From the NCBI RefSeq assembly GCF_010211745.1, contig NZ_PDWQ01000002.1, forward strand, positions 310,001 through 374,000: 64,000 bases of DNA, written 5' to 3'. The translations under genes were made by a program, and so were the position numbers. Shown piece after piece: positions 35,690 to 46,515 of the stretch (positions are counted from its first letter, which is position 1; each line of letters begins with the position of its first letter). The notes below the pieces were generated by a model, which ran no database searches, was not told the origin of the DNA, and saw only the letters and a list, made by a program, of their open reading frames with translations. Source of the DNA: Pseudoxanthomonas kalamensis DSM 18571. GTDB lineage: Bacteria > Pseudomonadota > Gammaproteobacteria > Xanthomonadales > Xanthomonadaceae.

Positions 35690-36694
35690 TCAGCCCTTCC
35701 ACTGCCCCAGCGCAGCCTGGCCGTTCTCGCGGGCGCGCTCGTAGACTACCGCCTGCGCCTTGGCGAAGTTGCCGACCAGGTCTTCCGACCACAGCTTCAG
35801 CGCGGCCTGCTGCATGGCGCGGCCGTAGGAGAAGCTCAGCGGCCACGGCAGATTGCCGAGCTGGTTCATCAGGTTCAGGTGTGAGGTGGACTGCTCGTCG
35901 GTCTGGCCGCCGGACAGGAACACGATCCCCGGCAGGATCGCCGGCACCGTGCTCTTCAGGCACATCACCGTGGACTCGGCCACTTCATCGGCATCGGCCT
36001 GCTCCTCGCAGCCTTTGCCGGCGATGACCATCGAGGCCTTCAGGATAGTGCCTTCCAGCAGCACGTTCTGCTCGTACAGGGCGCCGAACAGCGAACGCAG
36101 GGTGGCCTCGGTGACCTCGTAGCAGGTCTGGATGTCGTGGTTGCCGTCCATCAGCACTTCCGGCTCGACCATCGGCACCAGGCCCTGCTCCTGGCACAGC
36201 GCGGCATAGCGCGCCAGCGCGTGGGTGTTGGCCTCGATGCAGGTGCCGGACGGGATGTCCTCGCCGATGTTGATGACCGCACGCCACTTGGCGAAGCGCG
36301 CGCCCAGCGTGTAGTACTCCTCCAGCCGCGCGCGCAGGCCGTCCAGGCCTTCGGTGACCACCTCGCCGGGGAAACCGGCCAGCGCATGGGTGCCCTTGTC
36401 GACCTTGATCCCAGGGATCATGCCGTGCTCGCTCATGTACTTGGCGAACGGCACGCCGTCGCTGGTCGACTGGCGGATGGTCTCGTCGAACAGGATCGCG
36501 CCGGAAATGTAGTCGGACAATTTCGGCGTGGTCAGCAGCAGTTCGCGGTAGCGGCGGCGGTTCTCTTCGGTGTTGTCGATGCCGACGCCGGCGAAACGCT
36601 TGGCACAGGTGCCGGCCGATTCGTCGATGGCGATGATGCCCTTGCCCGGGGCGACCATGGCCTGGGCGGTTTCGGCAAGCTGTTCGATGCTCAT
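35690..36694 (-). CDS. fba: Class I fructose-bisphosphate aldolase
   Basis: 334 residues. Schiff-base aldolase of eukaryotic type: LAETAQAMVAPGKGIIAIDE, STSDGVPFAKY, LGARFAKWRAVI with the catalytic Glu/Lys region, GTILKASMVIAG with the Schiff-base Lys, and LSGGQTDEQSTSHLN. It splits fructose 1,6-bisphosphate. The ATG at 36694 gives the family N-terminus; the frame is open a little further. It is the last gene of the glycolytic run. The 142-base gap to pyk may carry its own promoter; no site was recognised. Confidence 0.95.
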   Translation of the reverse strand: MSIEQLAETAQAMVAPGKGIIAIDESAGTCAKRFAGVGIDNTEENRRRYRELLLTTPKLSDYISGAILFDETIRQSTSDGVPFAKYMSEHGMIPGIKVDKGTHALAGFPGEVVTEGLDGLRARLEEYYTLGARFAKWRAVINIGEDIPSGTCIEANTHALARYAALCQEQGLVPMVEPEVLMDGNHDIQTCYEVTEATLRSLFGALYEQNVLLEGTILKASMVIAGKGCEEQADADEVAESTVMCLKSTVPAILPGIVFLSGGQTDEQSTSHLNLMNQLGNLPWPLSFSYGRAMQQAALKLWSEDLVGNFAKAQAVVYERARENGQAALGQWKG

Positions 36695-36836
36695 GTCGAT
36701 CCTGTGGAGTCGGCTGGAAAAGACCAATTATAGACCGGACTCGCCCTTGCAGCAGCGGCGCAAGCCGCGAACGGAAGCACCCGAGTCCGCACGTATTTTC
36801 GCGAAGCGCCGAACGTGGCGGCGGCTTGTGCCGGGT

Positions 36837-38306
36837 TTACAACTCGCCCAGCCCGACCGCCTTGCCGCCCTCGCCGATCTGCAGCAGGCGCAGGGTGTTG
36901 GTCGCGCCGTGGCGCTCCATGTGGTCGCCGCTGGTGAAAACGACGCGGTCGCCGCCGACCAGCAGTTCGCGGTCGAACAGTACCCGCAGCGAATCGCGCG
37001 CGGCCTCGCGCGGGGCCAGCCCGCGGCTGTCGAAGGCGATCGGGAACACGTCACGCATCAGCGCCATCCGCCGGCGCGCGCCGTCGTGGCGCGAGAAGGC
37101 GTAGATCGGCGAGCCGCTGCGGAAACGCGACAGATAGCGCGCGGTGCCGCCGGATTCGGTCATCGCCACGATCGCGCGCACGCCGATGTGCTCGGACAGG
37201 AACATCGCCGCCATCGCGATCGCCTGGTCGGCGCGCTGCAGGTTGCGCGGCGCCGCTTCGAAGTCGGTATCGGCATGGAACTGCTTTTCCGCGCCCAGGC
37301 AGATCCGCGCCATCGCCTGCACCGCCTTGACCGGATAGCTGCCGGCCGCGGTTTCCTGCGACAGCATCACCGCGTCGGTGCCGTCGATCACCGCGTTGGC
37401 CACGTCCAGCACCTCGGCACGGGTCGGCATCGGGCTGTCGACCATCGACTGCAGCATCTGGGTGGCAGTGATCACCACCCGGTTGCGCGCCAGCGATTCG
37501 CGGATGATCTTCTTCTGCAGACCGGGCAGCTCGGCATCGCCGATCTCCACGCCCAGATCGCCGCGCGCCACCATCACCACGTCGCTGGCCTCGATGATCT
37601 CGGACAGGTTCTCGATCGCCTCGGTGCGCTCGATCTTGGATACCAGCGCCGCATCGCTGCCGTTCTCCTGGGCGATCCTGCGCGCTTCCTGCATGTCCTC
37701 GGCGTTGCGGCAGAACGATACCGCGATGAAGTCCACGCCGATGTTCTGCGCCACGTAGGCGATCAGTTCGCGGTCGCGGTCGGTCAGCGCGCCCAGCGAC
37801 AGGCCGCCGCCCTGCTTGTTCAGGCCCTTGCGGTCGGACAGCACGCCGTCGTTGAGCACGCGGGTGACGATGCGCTCGCCATCGACCTGCTCGACCTGCA
37901 ACTGCATCAGGCCGTCGTCCAGCAGCAGCACGTCGCCGGCAGCGACGTCGCCAGGCAGGCCCAGGTAGCTGACGCCGACCTGGGACGCATCGCCCGCCGG
38001 CGCATCGGCGCTGGCGACCAGGTCGAAGCGTTCGCCCAGCTTCAATGACACCTTGCCCTCGGCGAAACGTTCGATGCGGATCTTCGGCCCCGGCAGGTCG
38101 GCGAGGATGCCGACTTCGGCGCCGGCCCGTTGCGCGGCCGCGCGCACGGCGGCGGCGCGCTTGGCCTGGGCGGACGGATCGCCGTGGGAGAAGTTCAGCC
38201 GCACCACGTTGACGCCGGCGCGGATCAGTTCGTCGAGTACGCCCGGCGCATCGGTCGCCGGACCGAGCGTGGCCAGAATTTTGGTATGCCGTTGGTATGC
38301 AGTCAT
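36837..38306 (-). CDS. pyk: Pyruvate kinase
   Basis: 489 residues. TKILATLGPATDAP starts the barrel domain, RLNFSHGDP, DLPGPKIRIERF, KGLNKQGGGLSLGALT, IVSKIERTEAIEN-type block (here LVSKIERTEAIEN), VMVARGDLGVEIG, ATQMLQSM and NAVIDGTDAVMLSQETAAG are conserved; a C-terminal regulatory domain follows with ALMRDVFPI. It makes pyruvate and ATP from phosphoenolpyruvate. Same strand as pgk, but a terminator lies between them, so it has its own transcript or partial read-through. Confidence 0.97.
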   Translation of the reverse strand: MTAYQRHTKILATLGPATDAPGVLDELIRAGVNVVRLNFSHGDPSAQAKRAAAVRAAAQRAGAEVGILADLPGPKIRIERFAEGKVSLKLGERFDLVASADAPAGDASQVGVSYLGLPGDVAAGDVLLLDDGLMQLQVEQVDGERIVTRVLNDGVLSDRKGLNKQGGGLSLGALTDRDRELIAYVAQNIGVDFIAVSFCRNAEDMQEARRIAQENGSDAALVSKIERTEAIENLSEIIEASDVVMVARGDLGVEIGDAELPGLQKKIIRESLARNRVVITATQMLQSMVDSPMPTRAEVLDVANAVIDGTDAVMLSQETAAGSYPVKAVQAMARICLGAEKQFHADTDFEAAPRNLQRADQAIAMAAMFLSEHIGVRAIVAMTESGGTARYLSRFRSGSPIYAFSRHDGARRRMALMRDVFPIAFDSRGLAPREAARDSLRVLFDRELLVGGDRVVFTSGDHMERHGATNTLRLLQIGEGGKAVGLGEL

Positions 38307-38375
38307 CTTCCCTCTCCCTGAGCGCCCAAACTACCACAGAACACTGTGATATCAGCCGTCTGGGGAGCGCAGAAA

Positions 38376-38405
38376 CGAAAATGTCCCGGGATGGTCCGGG
38401 ACATT
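38376..38405 (-). terminator. Rho-independent terminator of pgk
   Basis: Perfect 10-bp arms (38380-38389 with 38396-38405, AATGTCCCGG and its inverse) have a 6-base loop and are followed leftward by TTTTCGTTTC. It starts 37 bases beyond the pgk stop. It separates the pgk transcript from pyk. Confidence 0.85.
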
Positions 38406-38441
38406 GAATACCAACTAATTACCAATTATGGCGCCCGCGAC

Positions 38442-39617
38442 TCAGCCGCCGCGCGCCTCCAGCGCCGCCACCGCCGGCAGGGTCTTGCCCTCGAGGAATT
38501 CGAGGAAAGCGCCGCCGCCGGTCGAGATGTAGCCGACCTTGTCGGCGATCCCGTACTTGTCCACCGCGGCCAGGGTGTCGCCGCCGCCGGCGATGGAGAA
38601 CGCCGGCGAATCGGCGATCGCCTGCGCCAGGGTCGCGGTGCCGTGGCCGAAAGCGTCGAATTCGAACACCCCGACCGGCCCATTCCAGACCACGGTACCG
38701 GCGCGGGCGATCAGCCCGGCGTAGCGCGCGGCGGTGTCCGGGCCGATGTCCAGGATCAGGTCGTCCTCGGCCACCGCATCGACTGCCTTGATGCTGGCCG
38801 GCGCGTCCGGCATGAACTGCTTGGCCGTCACCACATCGCTCGGCAGCGGAATGTCGGCGCCGCGCGCCTTTGCCGCCTCGACGATCTTGCCTGCGGTTTC
38901 CAGCAGATCCGGTTCGCACAGCGACTTGCCGACCGCATGCCCGGCCGCGGCGATGAAGGTGTTGGCGATGCCACCGCCGACGATCAGCTGGTCGACCTTT
39001 CCGACCAGGTTGCTCAGCAGTTCCAGCTTGGTCGAGACCTTGCTACCGGCGACGATCGCCAGCAGCGGCCGCGCCGGCTTGTCCAGCGCCTTGCCCAGCG
39101 CATCCAGTTCGGCCATCAGCAGCGGCCCGCCGGCGGCGACCGGGGCGAAGCGGATCACGCCGTGGGTCGAGGCCTGCGCGCGGTGCGCGGTGCCGAAGGC
39201 ATCCATGACGAACACGTCGCACAGCGCCGCGTACTTCTTCGACAGCGCTTCGTCATCGGCTTTCTCGCCGACGTTCATCCGGCAGTTCTCCAGCAGCACG
39301 ACCGCACCCGGCTCGACCTGCACGCCATCGACCCAGTCGCGCACCAGCGGCACCGGCTTGCCCAGCAGTTCGGACAGGCGGCGCGCCACCGGCGCCAGCG
39401 AATCGGCTTCGCTCCATTGCCCTTCTTTCGGCCGCCCCAGGTGCGAGACGACCATCACCGCCGCGCCCTTCTCCAACGCCAGCTTCAGCGTCGGCAACGA
39501 GGCGGTGATGCGCTGTTCGGAGGTGATCCGGCCGTTGTCGATCGGCACGTTGAGGTCCTGCCGGATCAGCACGCGCTTGCCGGCAAGGTCGAGATCGGTC
39601 ATGCGAAGAATTGTCAT
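38442..39617 (-). CDS. pgk: Phosphoglycerate kinase
   Basis: 391 residues. [119 protein letters not shown] and the nucleotide loop [15 protein letters not shown]. It transfers the acyl phosphate of 1,3-bisphosphoglycerate to ADP. An ATG five codons in (39602) is an alternative start. The 48-base gap upstream separates it from the DUF3999 gene, so they are probably transcribed together. Confidence 0.97.
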   Translation of the reverse strand: MTILRMTDLDLAGKRVLIRQDLNVPIDNGRITSEQRITASLPTLKLALEKGAAVMVVSHLGRPKEGQWSEADSLAPVARRLSELLGKPVPLVRDWVDGVQVEPGAVVLLENCRMNVGEKADDEALSKKYAALCDVFVMDAFGTAHRAQASTHGVIRFAPVAAGGPLLMAELDALGKALDKPARPLLAIVAGSKVSTKLELLSNLVGKVDQLIVGGGIANTFIAAAGHAVGKSLCEPDLLETAGKIVEAAKARGADIPLPSDVVTAKQFMPDAPASIKAVDAVAEDDLILDIGPDTAARYAGLIARAGTVVWNGPVGVFEFDAFGHGTATLAQAIADSPAFSIAGGGDTLAAVDKYGIADKVGYISTGGGAFLEFLEGKTLPAVAALEARGG

Positions 39618-39665
39618 GTTCTACTCGATGCGTGATTCGATGTGGAGAGAGAGTTGTGTGGCCGC

Positions 39666-41030
39666 TCAGCTTTCGCCATTCGGCTTGCGCAGCAGGCTGA
39701 AGGCGAAACCGGCGACCAGCGCCGCGCCGCACAGCAGCAGCGCCCACAGCAGCCAGGATTTCCAGTCGCGCGCCGGCGGCAGCGGCTGCAATGCGGCTTC
39801 GCCGGCGGCGTCCTGCGCCTGCCCCGGCACCGCGGCCACCGGCTGCCAGGCCTGTCCGCGCTGGGTGCGCAACGCCTGCAGCAACGAAGCCACCGCCGCC
39901 TCGCCGCGTACGGTACGCGCACTGCCGGCGAACACGGCAAACGGCACCTGCCCCTCGGCGACGAATACCAGCGTCTCCGGGCGATAGCCCAGCCGTAGCA
40001 CCGGCACCGCGTCGTTGACCGGGGTGCGCGTCTGCAATTGCCAGTAGCGATGCCGCAACCGCCCGCGCAGGCTCTGCGGCGGCGAACGGTCGGCACCGCC
40101 GGACTCCTGCAGCTGGAACGCCAGCCACGGCCCGGCCACGCTCTGCCACGCGGCATCGGTGTCGTCGCGCGCGGACAGGGTCCATTCGCGGCTGTTGTTG
40201 CCGGGCAGCAGCACGTCGGCCTGTTCGATCGGGAAACGACCGTCCAGCTCGTAGCGGTACACAACCACGCCGTCTTCCTCGACCCGCTGCCCGCTCAATT
40301 CGCGCCACTGCCAGGCCGGCGCTTCGGCGCGCGCCTGCAGTTCGGCCTGCAACCCGCTCAGGCGCAACGGCGGCCGTGCTTCGTCCAGCGGTACCAGCCG
40401 CAGGTAACGCGCACGCACCGGCTCGGACAGCGCGATCCGCCGCTGCAGCAGACGCTGGCCGTTGTTGTCCAGGTCGAGCAGGCGTGCCTCGTCCTGGGCG
40501 ATGCTCCAGTGCTTCAGGTCGTCCGAGGCGACCACGCGAAAACGGCGCTCGAACGGCGCCTGCTGCGGGTCCCACTCCACGCGCAGGGCGGCCACCGGCT
40601 CCTGCACGCGGCTCAGGTCGACCAGGACCTCGCCGGCCGCGTCGTCGCCGGCCGGCTGCTGCATCAGCACCCGGCGCAGGCTGCCATCGGCAGCGATCTC
40701 GCTGATCGAGGCCACGTCGGCGCCGCTGTCCGGCACCGCGGCCGGCAGCGGGAACCACGGCACCTCGCGGGTCGAGGCCGGCAACAATGGCGACTGCCCC
40801 GCCGGGAACAGCGCCGAAGGCACTTCCACCCCGGCCGCATTGGCCACCGTGACGTCGTCGAGCCGCGGCGAACGCGCCTGCCGGTAGATCTCCGGCGTCA
40901 GTTCGACGCGGTAGGCGCCGGCTACGGTGTCGTCGAGCTGCAACGGCCATTGCCGCGCGTAATCGTCGCGAACGCCGGCCACGGCCAGCCATGGCACCCA
41001 CAGCAGGGCGGCCATCAGGATCTTCTTCAT
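39666..41030 (-). CDS. DUF3999 family exported membrane-anchored protein
   Basis: 454 residues: signal peptide (MKKILMAALLWVPWLAVAG), a large periplasmic region of beta-rich repeats (for example LPAAVPDSGADVASISEIAA, PLRLSGLQAELQARAEAP), and one C-terminal membrane helix at about 424-446 followed by a basic tail. I recall the DUF3999 family, always next to a DUF2339 membrane protein; function unknown. Its start overlaps the DUF2339 stop by 4 bases (ATGA), so the pair is translationally coupled and probably forms one envelope complex. Confidence 0.8.
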   Translation of the reverse strand: MKKILMAALLWVPWLAVAGVRDDYARQWPLQLDDTVAGAYRVELTPEIYRQARSPRLDDVTVANAAGVEVPSALFPAGQSPLLPASTREVPWFPLPAAVPDSGADVASISEIAADGSLRRVLMQQPAGDDAAGEVLVDLSRVQEPVAALRVEWDPQQAPFERRFRVVASDDLKHWSIAQDEARLLDLDNNGQRLLQRRIALSEPVRARYLRLVPLDEARPPLRLSGLQAELQARAEAPAWQWRELSGQRVEEDGVVVYRYELDGRFPIEQADVLLPGNNSREWTLSARDDTDAAWQSVAGPWLAFQLQESGGADRSPPQSLRGRLRHRYWQLQTRTPVNDAVPVLRLGYRPETLVFVAEGQVPFAVFAGSARTVRGEAAVASLLQALRTQRGQAWQPVAAVPGQAQDAAGEAALQPLPPARDWKSWLLWALLLCGAALVAGFAFSLLRKPNGES

Positions 41031-43723
41031 GCTTGCGTTTCCTCACTCGGCTTGCGCGGCGGCGCCGGGGCGAAATAGCCCACCAGCGTGCACAGCAGGC
41101 CATAGGCGATGAACGAGGCGATCCCCAGCACGTTGCCGAGGTTGCCGCGATCGACCAGAACCAGCTTGACCAGTACCACCGCCATCAGCAGCGCGCCAGC
41201 CAGCCACAAGCCGCGATTGCCGCGGCGCGAACCGATCACCCAGCCGATCACGCCCAGAACGCTCCAGACCACGGTCAGGCTGGTCTGCGCCAGGCCGGAC
41301 GACAACAGATCGGCATCCCAACCCAGGCCGCCCCAATGGTGTACGGCATGCAGGGTGATCGAGGTGACCAGCAGGAAACCGGCCGCGGCCATCTTGAATA
41401 CCCGCAATGGCCGCAGCCAGGTCGGCGCCTGCGCCGACCACAGCCAGTGCGCGGCCAGCGCCAGTACCGCCAGCTGGCCCAGCTCTATCGGGTTGAGCAG
41501 CGGCAACCACGGCAACGGCGCGCTGTCGCCGGAAGAAAACACCGCCACCATCCACCAGAAACCGAGCACGACGAACAGCACCACCATCAAGCCGCGGCGC
41601 AGCGGATCGAACCCGCTGCCCAGCGGCGCGGCCAGCCACGGCCAGCGGAACTGGGCCAGCGCCGCGACCAGCAGCCACGGCAGCGCCAGCCCCAGCAACG
41701 ACCAGCCCTCGGCCAGCTGCAGATGACCGGACAGCCAGCCAAGCAGCAGCGATGCCGCCAACGGCCATACCAGCCACCACACGAACTGCGCCCACGCGGC
41801 GAAACGATCGCCCGCCGCACGCAGGCACAACAGGCTGCGCACGCCCAGCAGCGCGAACGCCAGCCATGCCCATACGCCATGACCGGCGAACGGCTGGTCG
41901 TGCTGAGCGGTCTGTGCCAGCGCCAATGGCGCCGCCAGCGCGAAGGCAGCCAGCGTGGTCAGTGCCAGCAACAGCGCCGGCCGCCGGCGATGCGCCTCGG
42001 CTGCCAGCCAGCCGCTCAGCGCCGCCAGGGCCAGCAGCGCATCGGCTTCGGCATTCCACTCTCGCGGCATGAATTCGAACACCTCGCGCATCAGCGCGAA
42101 GCACCACCATGCCAGCGCCCACAGGTAGTAGATCGCCGCGTATTGCGGCTTGCCGGCGTTGCGACAGGCCGCGGCGCTGGCGAAGCCGGCCACCGCCAGC
42201 AGCAGCGCACCCATGAAGGTCGGGTTGGCGAAAGCGACGGTATCCCGGCTCCAGGCCGCCATCGACAGCAACAGCGCGAACGCCGCGGCCAGTTGCAGGC
42301 CGGCGCCGGTCAGCTGCGGCAACCAGCGCCGCTGGCGCAGCCCCAGCCAGACCAGGGCCGCGCCTTCCAGCGCGAACACCGAAGCAGTCGCGCGCGCCGA
42401 CAGCGCCAGCGGCACCGCCAGCGTGGCGAAGCCGACCGCCAGCAAGGCATACGACTGACCCAGCGCGGCGTAGCGTTCGCGATGAATGAAGATCCTGGCC
42501 AGCACCGCGTACAGCGCAGCCAATCCCAGTGCCCACAATGCCAGCGTCATCCGCGGCTGGTCGTGCAACAACGCGGCCTGCAGCGAGAACGCCACCAGCG
42601 GCGTGCCGAACACCAGGCAGCCGTCGATGAAATCGCGCCGGCTGGCCGGTCGCCGCCGCGCGTACAGCAGCGGGATCAGCAGATAGAAAGCGAAGAACAG
42701 CAGCAGGAACGGCTGCGTGCTGGCGTACTTGTCCGGCGCGTAGTCCAGCACGCCCCACAGCGTGCCGATGCCGAAGGTGAAGACGAAACCCAGCAGGTTC
42801 AGCACCCGCCACGGCCGCCACCAGGCGATGACCAGGATCGCCGCGTTCAGCACCGCGTAGTACGAGAACAGCGCGACATGGTTGCCGCTGCCGGTGGACA
42901 GCCAGATCGGCGCCAGGAACCCGGCCAGCAGCGCGAACACTGCCAGCGCACGGCTATTCTGCAATACCGCCAGCATGCCGGCCCCGGCGATCAGCACCAC
43001 GCTGAATGCAAAAGCTGCCGAGGCCGGGATCAGTTCGTAGCGGCGGAACGCGGCGAACGCGACCAGCAGCAGGATGCCGATCATCCCGCCCTGCAGGCTC
43101 AAAGCAAAGCTGCGGTTGCTCAGCCGCTTGCGCCAGCCGAACACCAGTCCGGCCATCGCGGCGGCGGCGATGCCGGCCAGACGCAGTTCGATCGGCATCC
43201 GCAGCCAACCCTGGTCGCTGGCGTACTTCAGCAGCGCGGCCACGCCGGCGAACAACACCAGCATGCCGATCTTGACCGGCACGTTGCCGACGGTGAGCCA
43301 GCGCTTGGCCGCGCGCAGACCCAGGGTGAACGGATCGGGGCGCGCCGGCGTGGCGGGTGCAGTTTCGAATATCGGCTTGGGCTTCGACGCCGCCGCAGCA
43401 ACTGGCCGTGCCGGTTCCGGCGGCAACGGCGGCGGCAGCCCGGGAGCAGCCGTTTCGACATCGGCCGGCGATTCGACCGGCGACTCGGGTTGCGGGTCGG
43501 ATAGCGGTGCCGGCTCAGGCTCGAATTCGGGTTCCGGCTCGGCGGCGGTGGCAGCCTCACCGTGCGAAGGAACCGCCGACGCGCGCCACTGCGCCAACTC
43601 GCTTTCCAGCGCCCCGACCCGGCCTTTGAGTCGCGACAGCGAGACCAGGGCCACGACCAGCAGCACCGGCACCGCCAGCACAGCGAGGCCGATCAGGGTC
43701 AGGATTGCCGCCAAATCGTCCAT
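41027..43723 (-). CDS. DUF2339 multi-pass membrane protein
   Basis: 898 residues. An N-terminal helix and short coiled coil (ALVSLSRLKGRVGALESELA) lead into a Pro/Glu-rich linker (about 45-105), then roughly 24 hydrophobic segments to the end. Blocks such as VPVKIGMLVLFAGVAALLKY and GGMIGILLLVAFAAFRRYEL are typical of DUF2339. No enzymatic motif is apparent. It sits between gap and the DUF3999 partner. Its role is not known; the size and many helices suggest a transporter, channel or scaffold of the inner membrane. Confidence 0.85.
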   Translation of the reverse strand: MDDLAAILTLIGLAVLAVPVLLVVALVSLSRLKGRVGALESELAQWRASAVPSHGEAATAAEPEPEFEPEPAPLSDPQPESPVESPADVETAAPGLPPPLPPEPARPVAAAASKPKPIFETAPATPARPDPFTLGLRAAKRWLTVGNVPVKIGMLVLFAGVAALLKYASDQGWLRMPIELRLAGIAAAAMAGLVFGWRKRLSNRSFALSLQGGMIGILLLVAFAAFRRYELIPASAAFAFSVVLIAGAGMLAVLQNSRALAVFALLAGFLAPIWLSTGSGNHVALFSYYAVLNAAILVIAWWRPWRVLNLLGFVFTFGIGTLWGVLDYAPDKYASTQPFLLLFFAFYLLIPLLYARRRPASRRDFIDGCLVFGTPLVAFSLQAALLHDQPRMTLALWALGLAALYAVLARIFIHRERYAALGQSYALLAVGFATLAVPLALSARATASVFALEGAALVWLGLRQRRWLPQLTGAGLQLAAAFALLLSMAAWSRDTVAFANPTFMGALLLAVAGFASAAACRNAGKPQYAAIYYLWALAWWCFALMREVFEFMPREWNAEADALLALAALSGWLAAEAHRRRPALLLALTTLAAFALAAPLALAQTAQHDQPFAGHGVWAWLAFALLGVRSLLCLRAAGDRFAAWAQFVWWLVWPLAASLLLGWLSGHLQLAEGWSLLGLALPWLLVAALAQFRWPWLAAPLGSGFDPLRRGLMVVLFVVLGFWWMVAVFSSGDSAPLPWLPLLNPIELGQLAVLALAAHWLWSAQAPTWLRPLRVFKMAAAGFLLVTSITLHAVHHWGGLGWDADLLSSGLAQTSLTVVWSVLGVIGWVIGSRRGNRGLWLAGALLMAVVLVKLVLVDRGNLGNVLGIASFIAYGLLCTLVGYFAPAPPRKPSEETQA

Positions 43724-43785
43724 TCAGGCGCTTCTCTGTCCGCGGTCCTGCCCGAGCGGCGGCCGAACAGAGGATCGTGTCTGGT

Positions 43786-44826
<1,041 letters not shown>

Positions 44827-44874
44827 CTAGCAGGCGCGCTGCGGGCCGGTCCTGCCTGAACCCCGCCCATCGCA

Positions 44875-44888
44875 TTGATCCCGATCAA
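44875..44888. promoter_or_regulatory. FNR/Anr-type box upstream of ompW
   Basis: TTGAT-CCCG-ATCAA is the exact FNR consensus. Its centre (44881.5) is about 65 bases before the ompW ATG. CAGAAT at 44911-44916 is placed as a -10 would be for a class II site (box at -41.5, start near 44923). E. coli ompW is FNR-controlled, which fits. The gap start is about 90 bases away on the other side. Confidence 0.7.
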
Positions 44889-44946
44889 GGTGCGAATAAC
44901 GCGACCGTAACAGAATCCCGCCATCCAACAAGACGGAAGCAAGACC

Positions 44947-45585
44947 ATGAAGACCAAATACCTGCCCCTCGCCCTGCTGGCGGCTGCCGGCCTTTCCAGC
45001 CCCGCCTTGGCCCAGTCAGCCGGCGACTGGACCTTGGGGGTAGGCGTGCACAACGTCGACCCGAAGTCCGACAACGGCAACCTCGACGCCACCGCGCTTG
45101 AGTTGGGGGTGTTGCCGCCAACCGAAGTGGACAGCAGCGTGCGGCCGACGGTGACCTTTGAATACTTCGTCGCCAACAACCTCGGCATCGAAGTACTGGC
45201 GGCCCTGCCGTTCCAGCATGACATCAGCATCCAGGGTGTCGGCAAGGTCGGCAGCACCAAGCAGCTGCCGCCGGTGGTATCGCTGCAGTACCACTTCGCC
45301 AACAGCAGCAAGGTGACCCCGTTCGTCGGCGCCGGCCTCAATTACACCCTCTTCTTCAGTGAGGACACCACGGGCGCGCTGGCCGGTACCGACCTGAAGC
45401 TGGACGACTCCTGGGGCTTGGCGGCCCATGTTGGCGTCGACTTCGCCCTGAGCGATCGCAGCGCGCTGCGCGTCGATGCGCGCTGGGCCGATATCGACAC
45501 CGATGTCGAGGTCAACGGCATCAAGGTCGGCACCGCCGAGATCGACCCGATCGTGTATGGCATGGCCTGGGTCATGAAGTTCTGA
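44947..45585 (+). CDS. ompW: OmpW-family outer-membrane protein
   Basis: 212 residues: signal peptide (MKTKYLPLALLAAAGLSSPALA), then an eight-stranded barrel beginning GDWTLGVGVHNVDPKSDNG and ending in the aromatic signature VMKF. Internal blocks PTVTFEYFVANNLGIEVLAA and FVGAGLNYTLFF match the family. OmpW passes small hydrophobic molecules across the outer membrane and is often induced by low oxygen or stress. The FNR-type box upstream supports oxygen control. A gene of unrelated function follows. Confidence 0.92.
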   Translation: MKTKYLPLALLAAAGLSSPALAQSAGDWTLGVGVHNVDPKSDNGNLDATALELGVLPPTEVDSSVRPTVTFEYFVANNLGIEVLAALPFQHDISIQGVGKVGSTKQLPPVVSLQYHFANSSKVTPFVGAGLNYTLFFSEDTTGALAGTDLKLDDSWGLAAHVGVDFALSDRSALRVDARWADIDTDVEVNGIKVGTAEIDPIVYGMAWVMKF

Positions 45586-45669
45586 ACGCCGCGGACGTGA
45601 AGCAGCAATCGCCGCAGCAGTCACGTCCCGTCGCTTCGGGGGCAGGTCGTGTCGGATAGAATGTCCGGC

Positions 45670-46515
45670 ATGATCCGCCCCCTCCTTCTTTCGCTGTTCG
45701 TACTGCTCCTGCTGCCCTCGCCGGACGCGCGTGCCTGGGGCCGGCAGGGCCATCGTCTGGTGGCGGAACTGGCCGAGGCCGACCTGACCCCGCGCGCGCG
45801 CGCCGAAGTCGATGCGCTGCTGCACGACGAGCCCGAACCCGGCCTGGGCGCGATCGCCAGCTGGGCCGACGACTTGCGCGGCACCGATCCCGGGGAGTTC
45901 CGCCGCACCTCGCGCTGGCACTACATCAACGCCCGCGGCGGTGGCTGCGATTTCGACCTGGTCCGCGACTGCCCGGATGGCAATTGCGTGGTGATGGCAA
46001 TCGAGAACCAGCTGAAGATACTGGCCGATCCCTCGCAAGCGGCGAACGCGCGACGCGACGCGCTGAAGTTCGTCGTCCATTTCGTCGGCGACGCGCACCA
46101 GCCGATGCATGCCGGCAGCCGTCCGGACAAGGGCGGCAACGATTTCCAGATCAGCCTGCGGACCGACATCGAACCGGAAGCGTACGCGCGCAACCGCTAT
46201 GCCGATGGCGTGATGGGCACCAACCTGCATTCGGTGTGGGATTACTACATCCTCGCCAACGCGCGGCTGTCGACACCCGCCTATCTCGAACGACTGACCG
46301 CCTTGCCCGCACCCGATGCCGCCGCGGACAACGTTCCACTCGACTGGGCGCGCGAATCCTGCCGCCTGATCGACGCCGACCAGTTGTATCCGGACTCGCA
46401 CAGGCTCGACAGCCGCTACCTCGACGCCATGCGGCCGCTGGCCGAACGGCAATTGCGCCTGGCCGGCCTGCGCCTGGCCAGGGTGCTCAACGACGCGCTC
46501 GACCCTGCGCCCTAG
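45670..46515 (+). CDS. S1/P1-type nuclease, exported
   Basis: 281 residues. The signal peptide ends DARA, so the mature protein starts with Trp (residue 23), as S1/P1 enzymes require: that Trp1, His6 (GRQGHR), Asp (SWADDLR), His (WHYINA), the HFVGDAHQPMH cluster, and NLHSVWD complete the three-zinc set. It degrades single-stranded DNA and RNA to 5'-nucleotides in the periplasm or medium. ATG at 45661 (three codons upstream) is an alternative start. Nine residues of tail overlap nothing; the last 4 bases overlap the convergent LysR gene. Confidence 0.92.
   Translation: MIRPLLLSLFVLLLLPSPDARAWGRQGHRLVAELAEADLTPRARAEVDALLHDEPEPGLGAIASWADDLRGTDPGEFRRTSRWHYINARGGGCDFDLVRDCPDGNCVVMAIENQLKILADPSQAANARRDALKFVVHFVGDAHQPMHAGSRPDKGGNDFQISLRTDIEPEAYARNRYADGVMGTNLHSVWDYYILANARLSTPAYLERLTALPAPDAAADNVPLDWARESCRLIDADQLYPDSHRLDSRYLDAMRPLAERQLRLAGLRLARVLNDALDPAP

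Noticed and set aside
40991-43504. Open frame of 837 codons on the plus strand
   Set aside because: Gln/Arg-rich shadow of the DUF2339 gene, with no start context and no domain.
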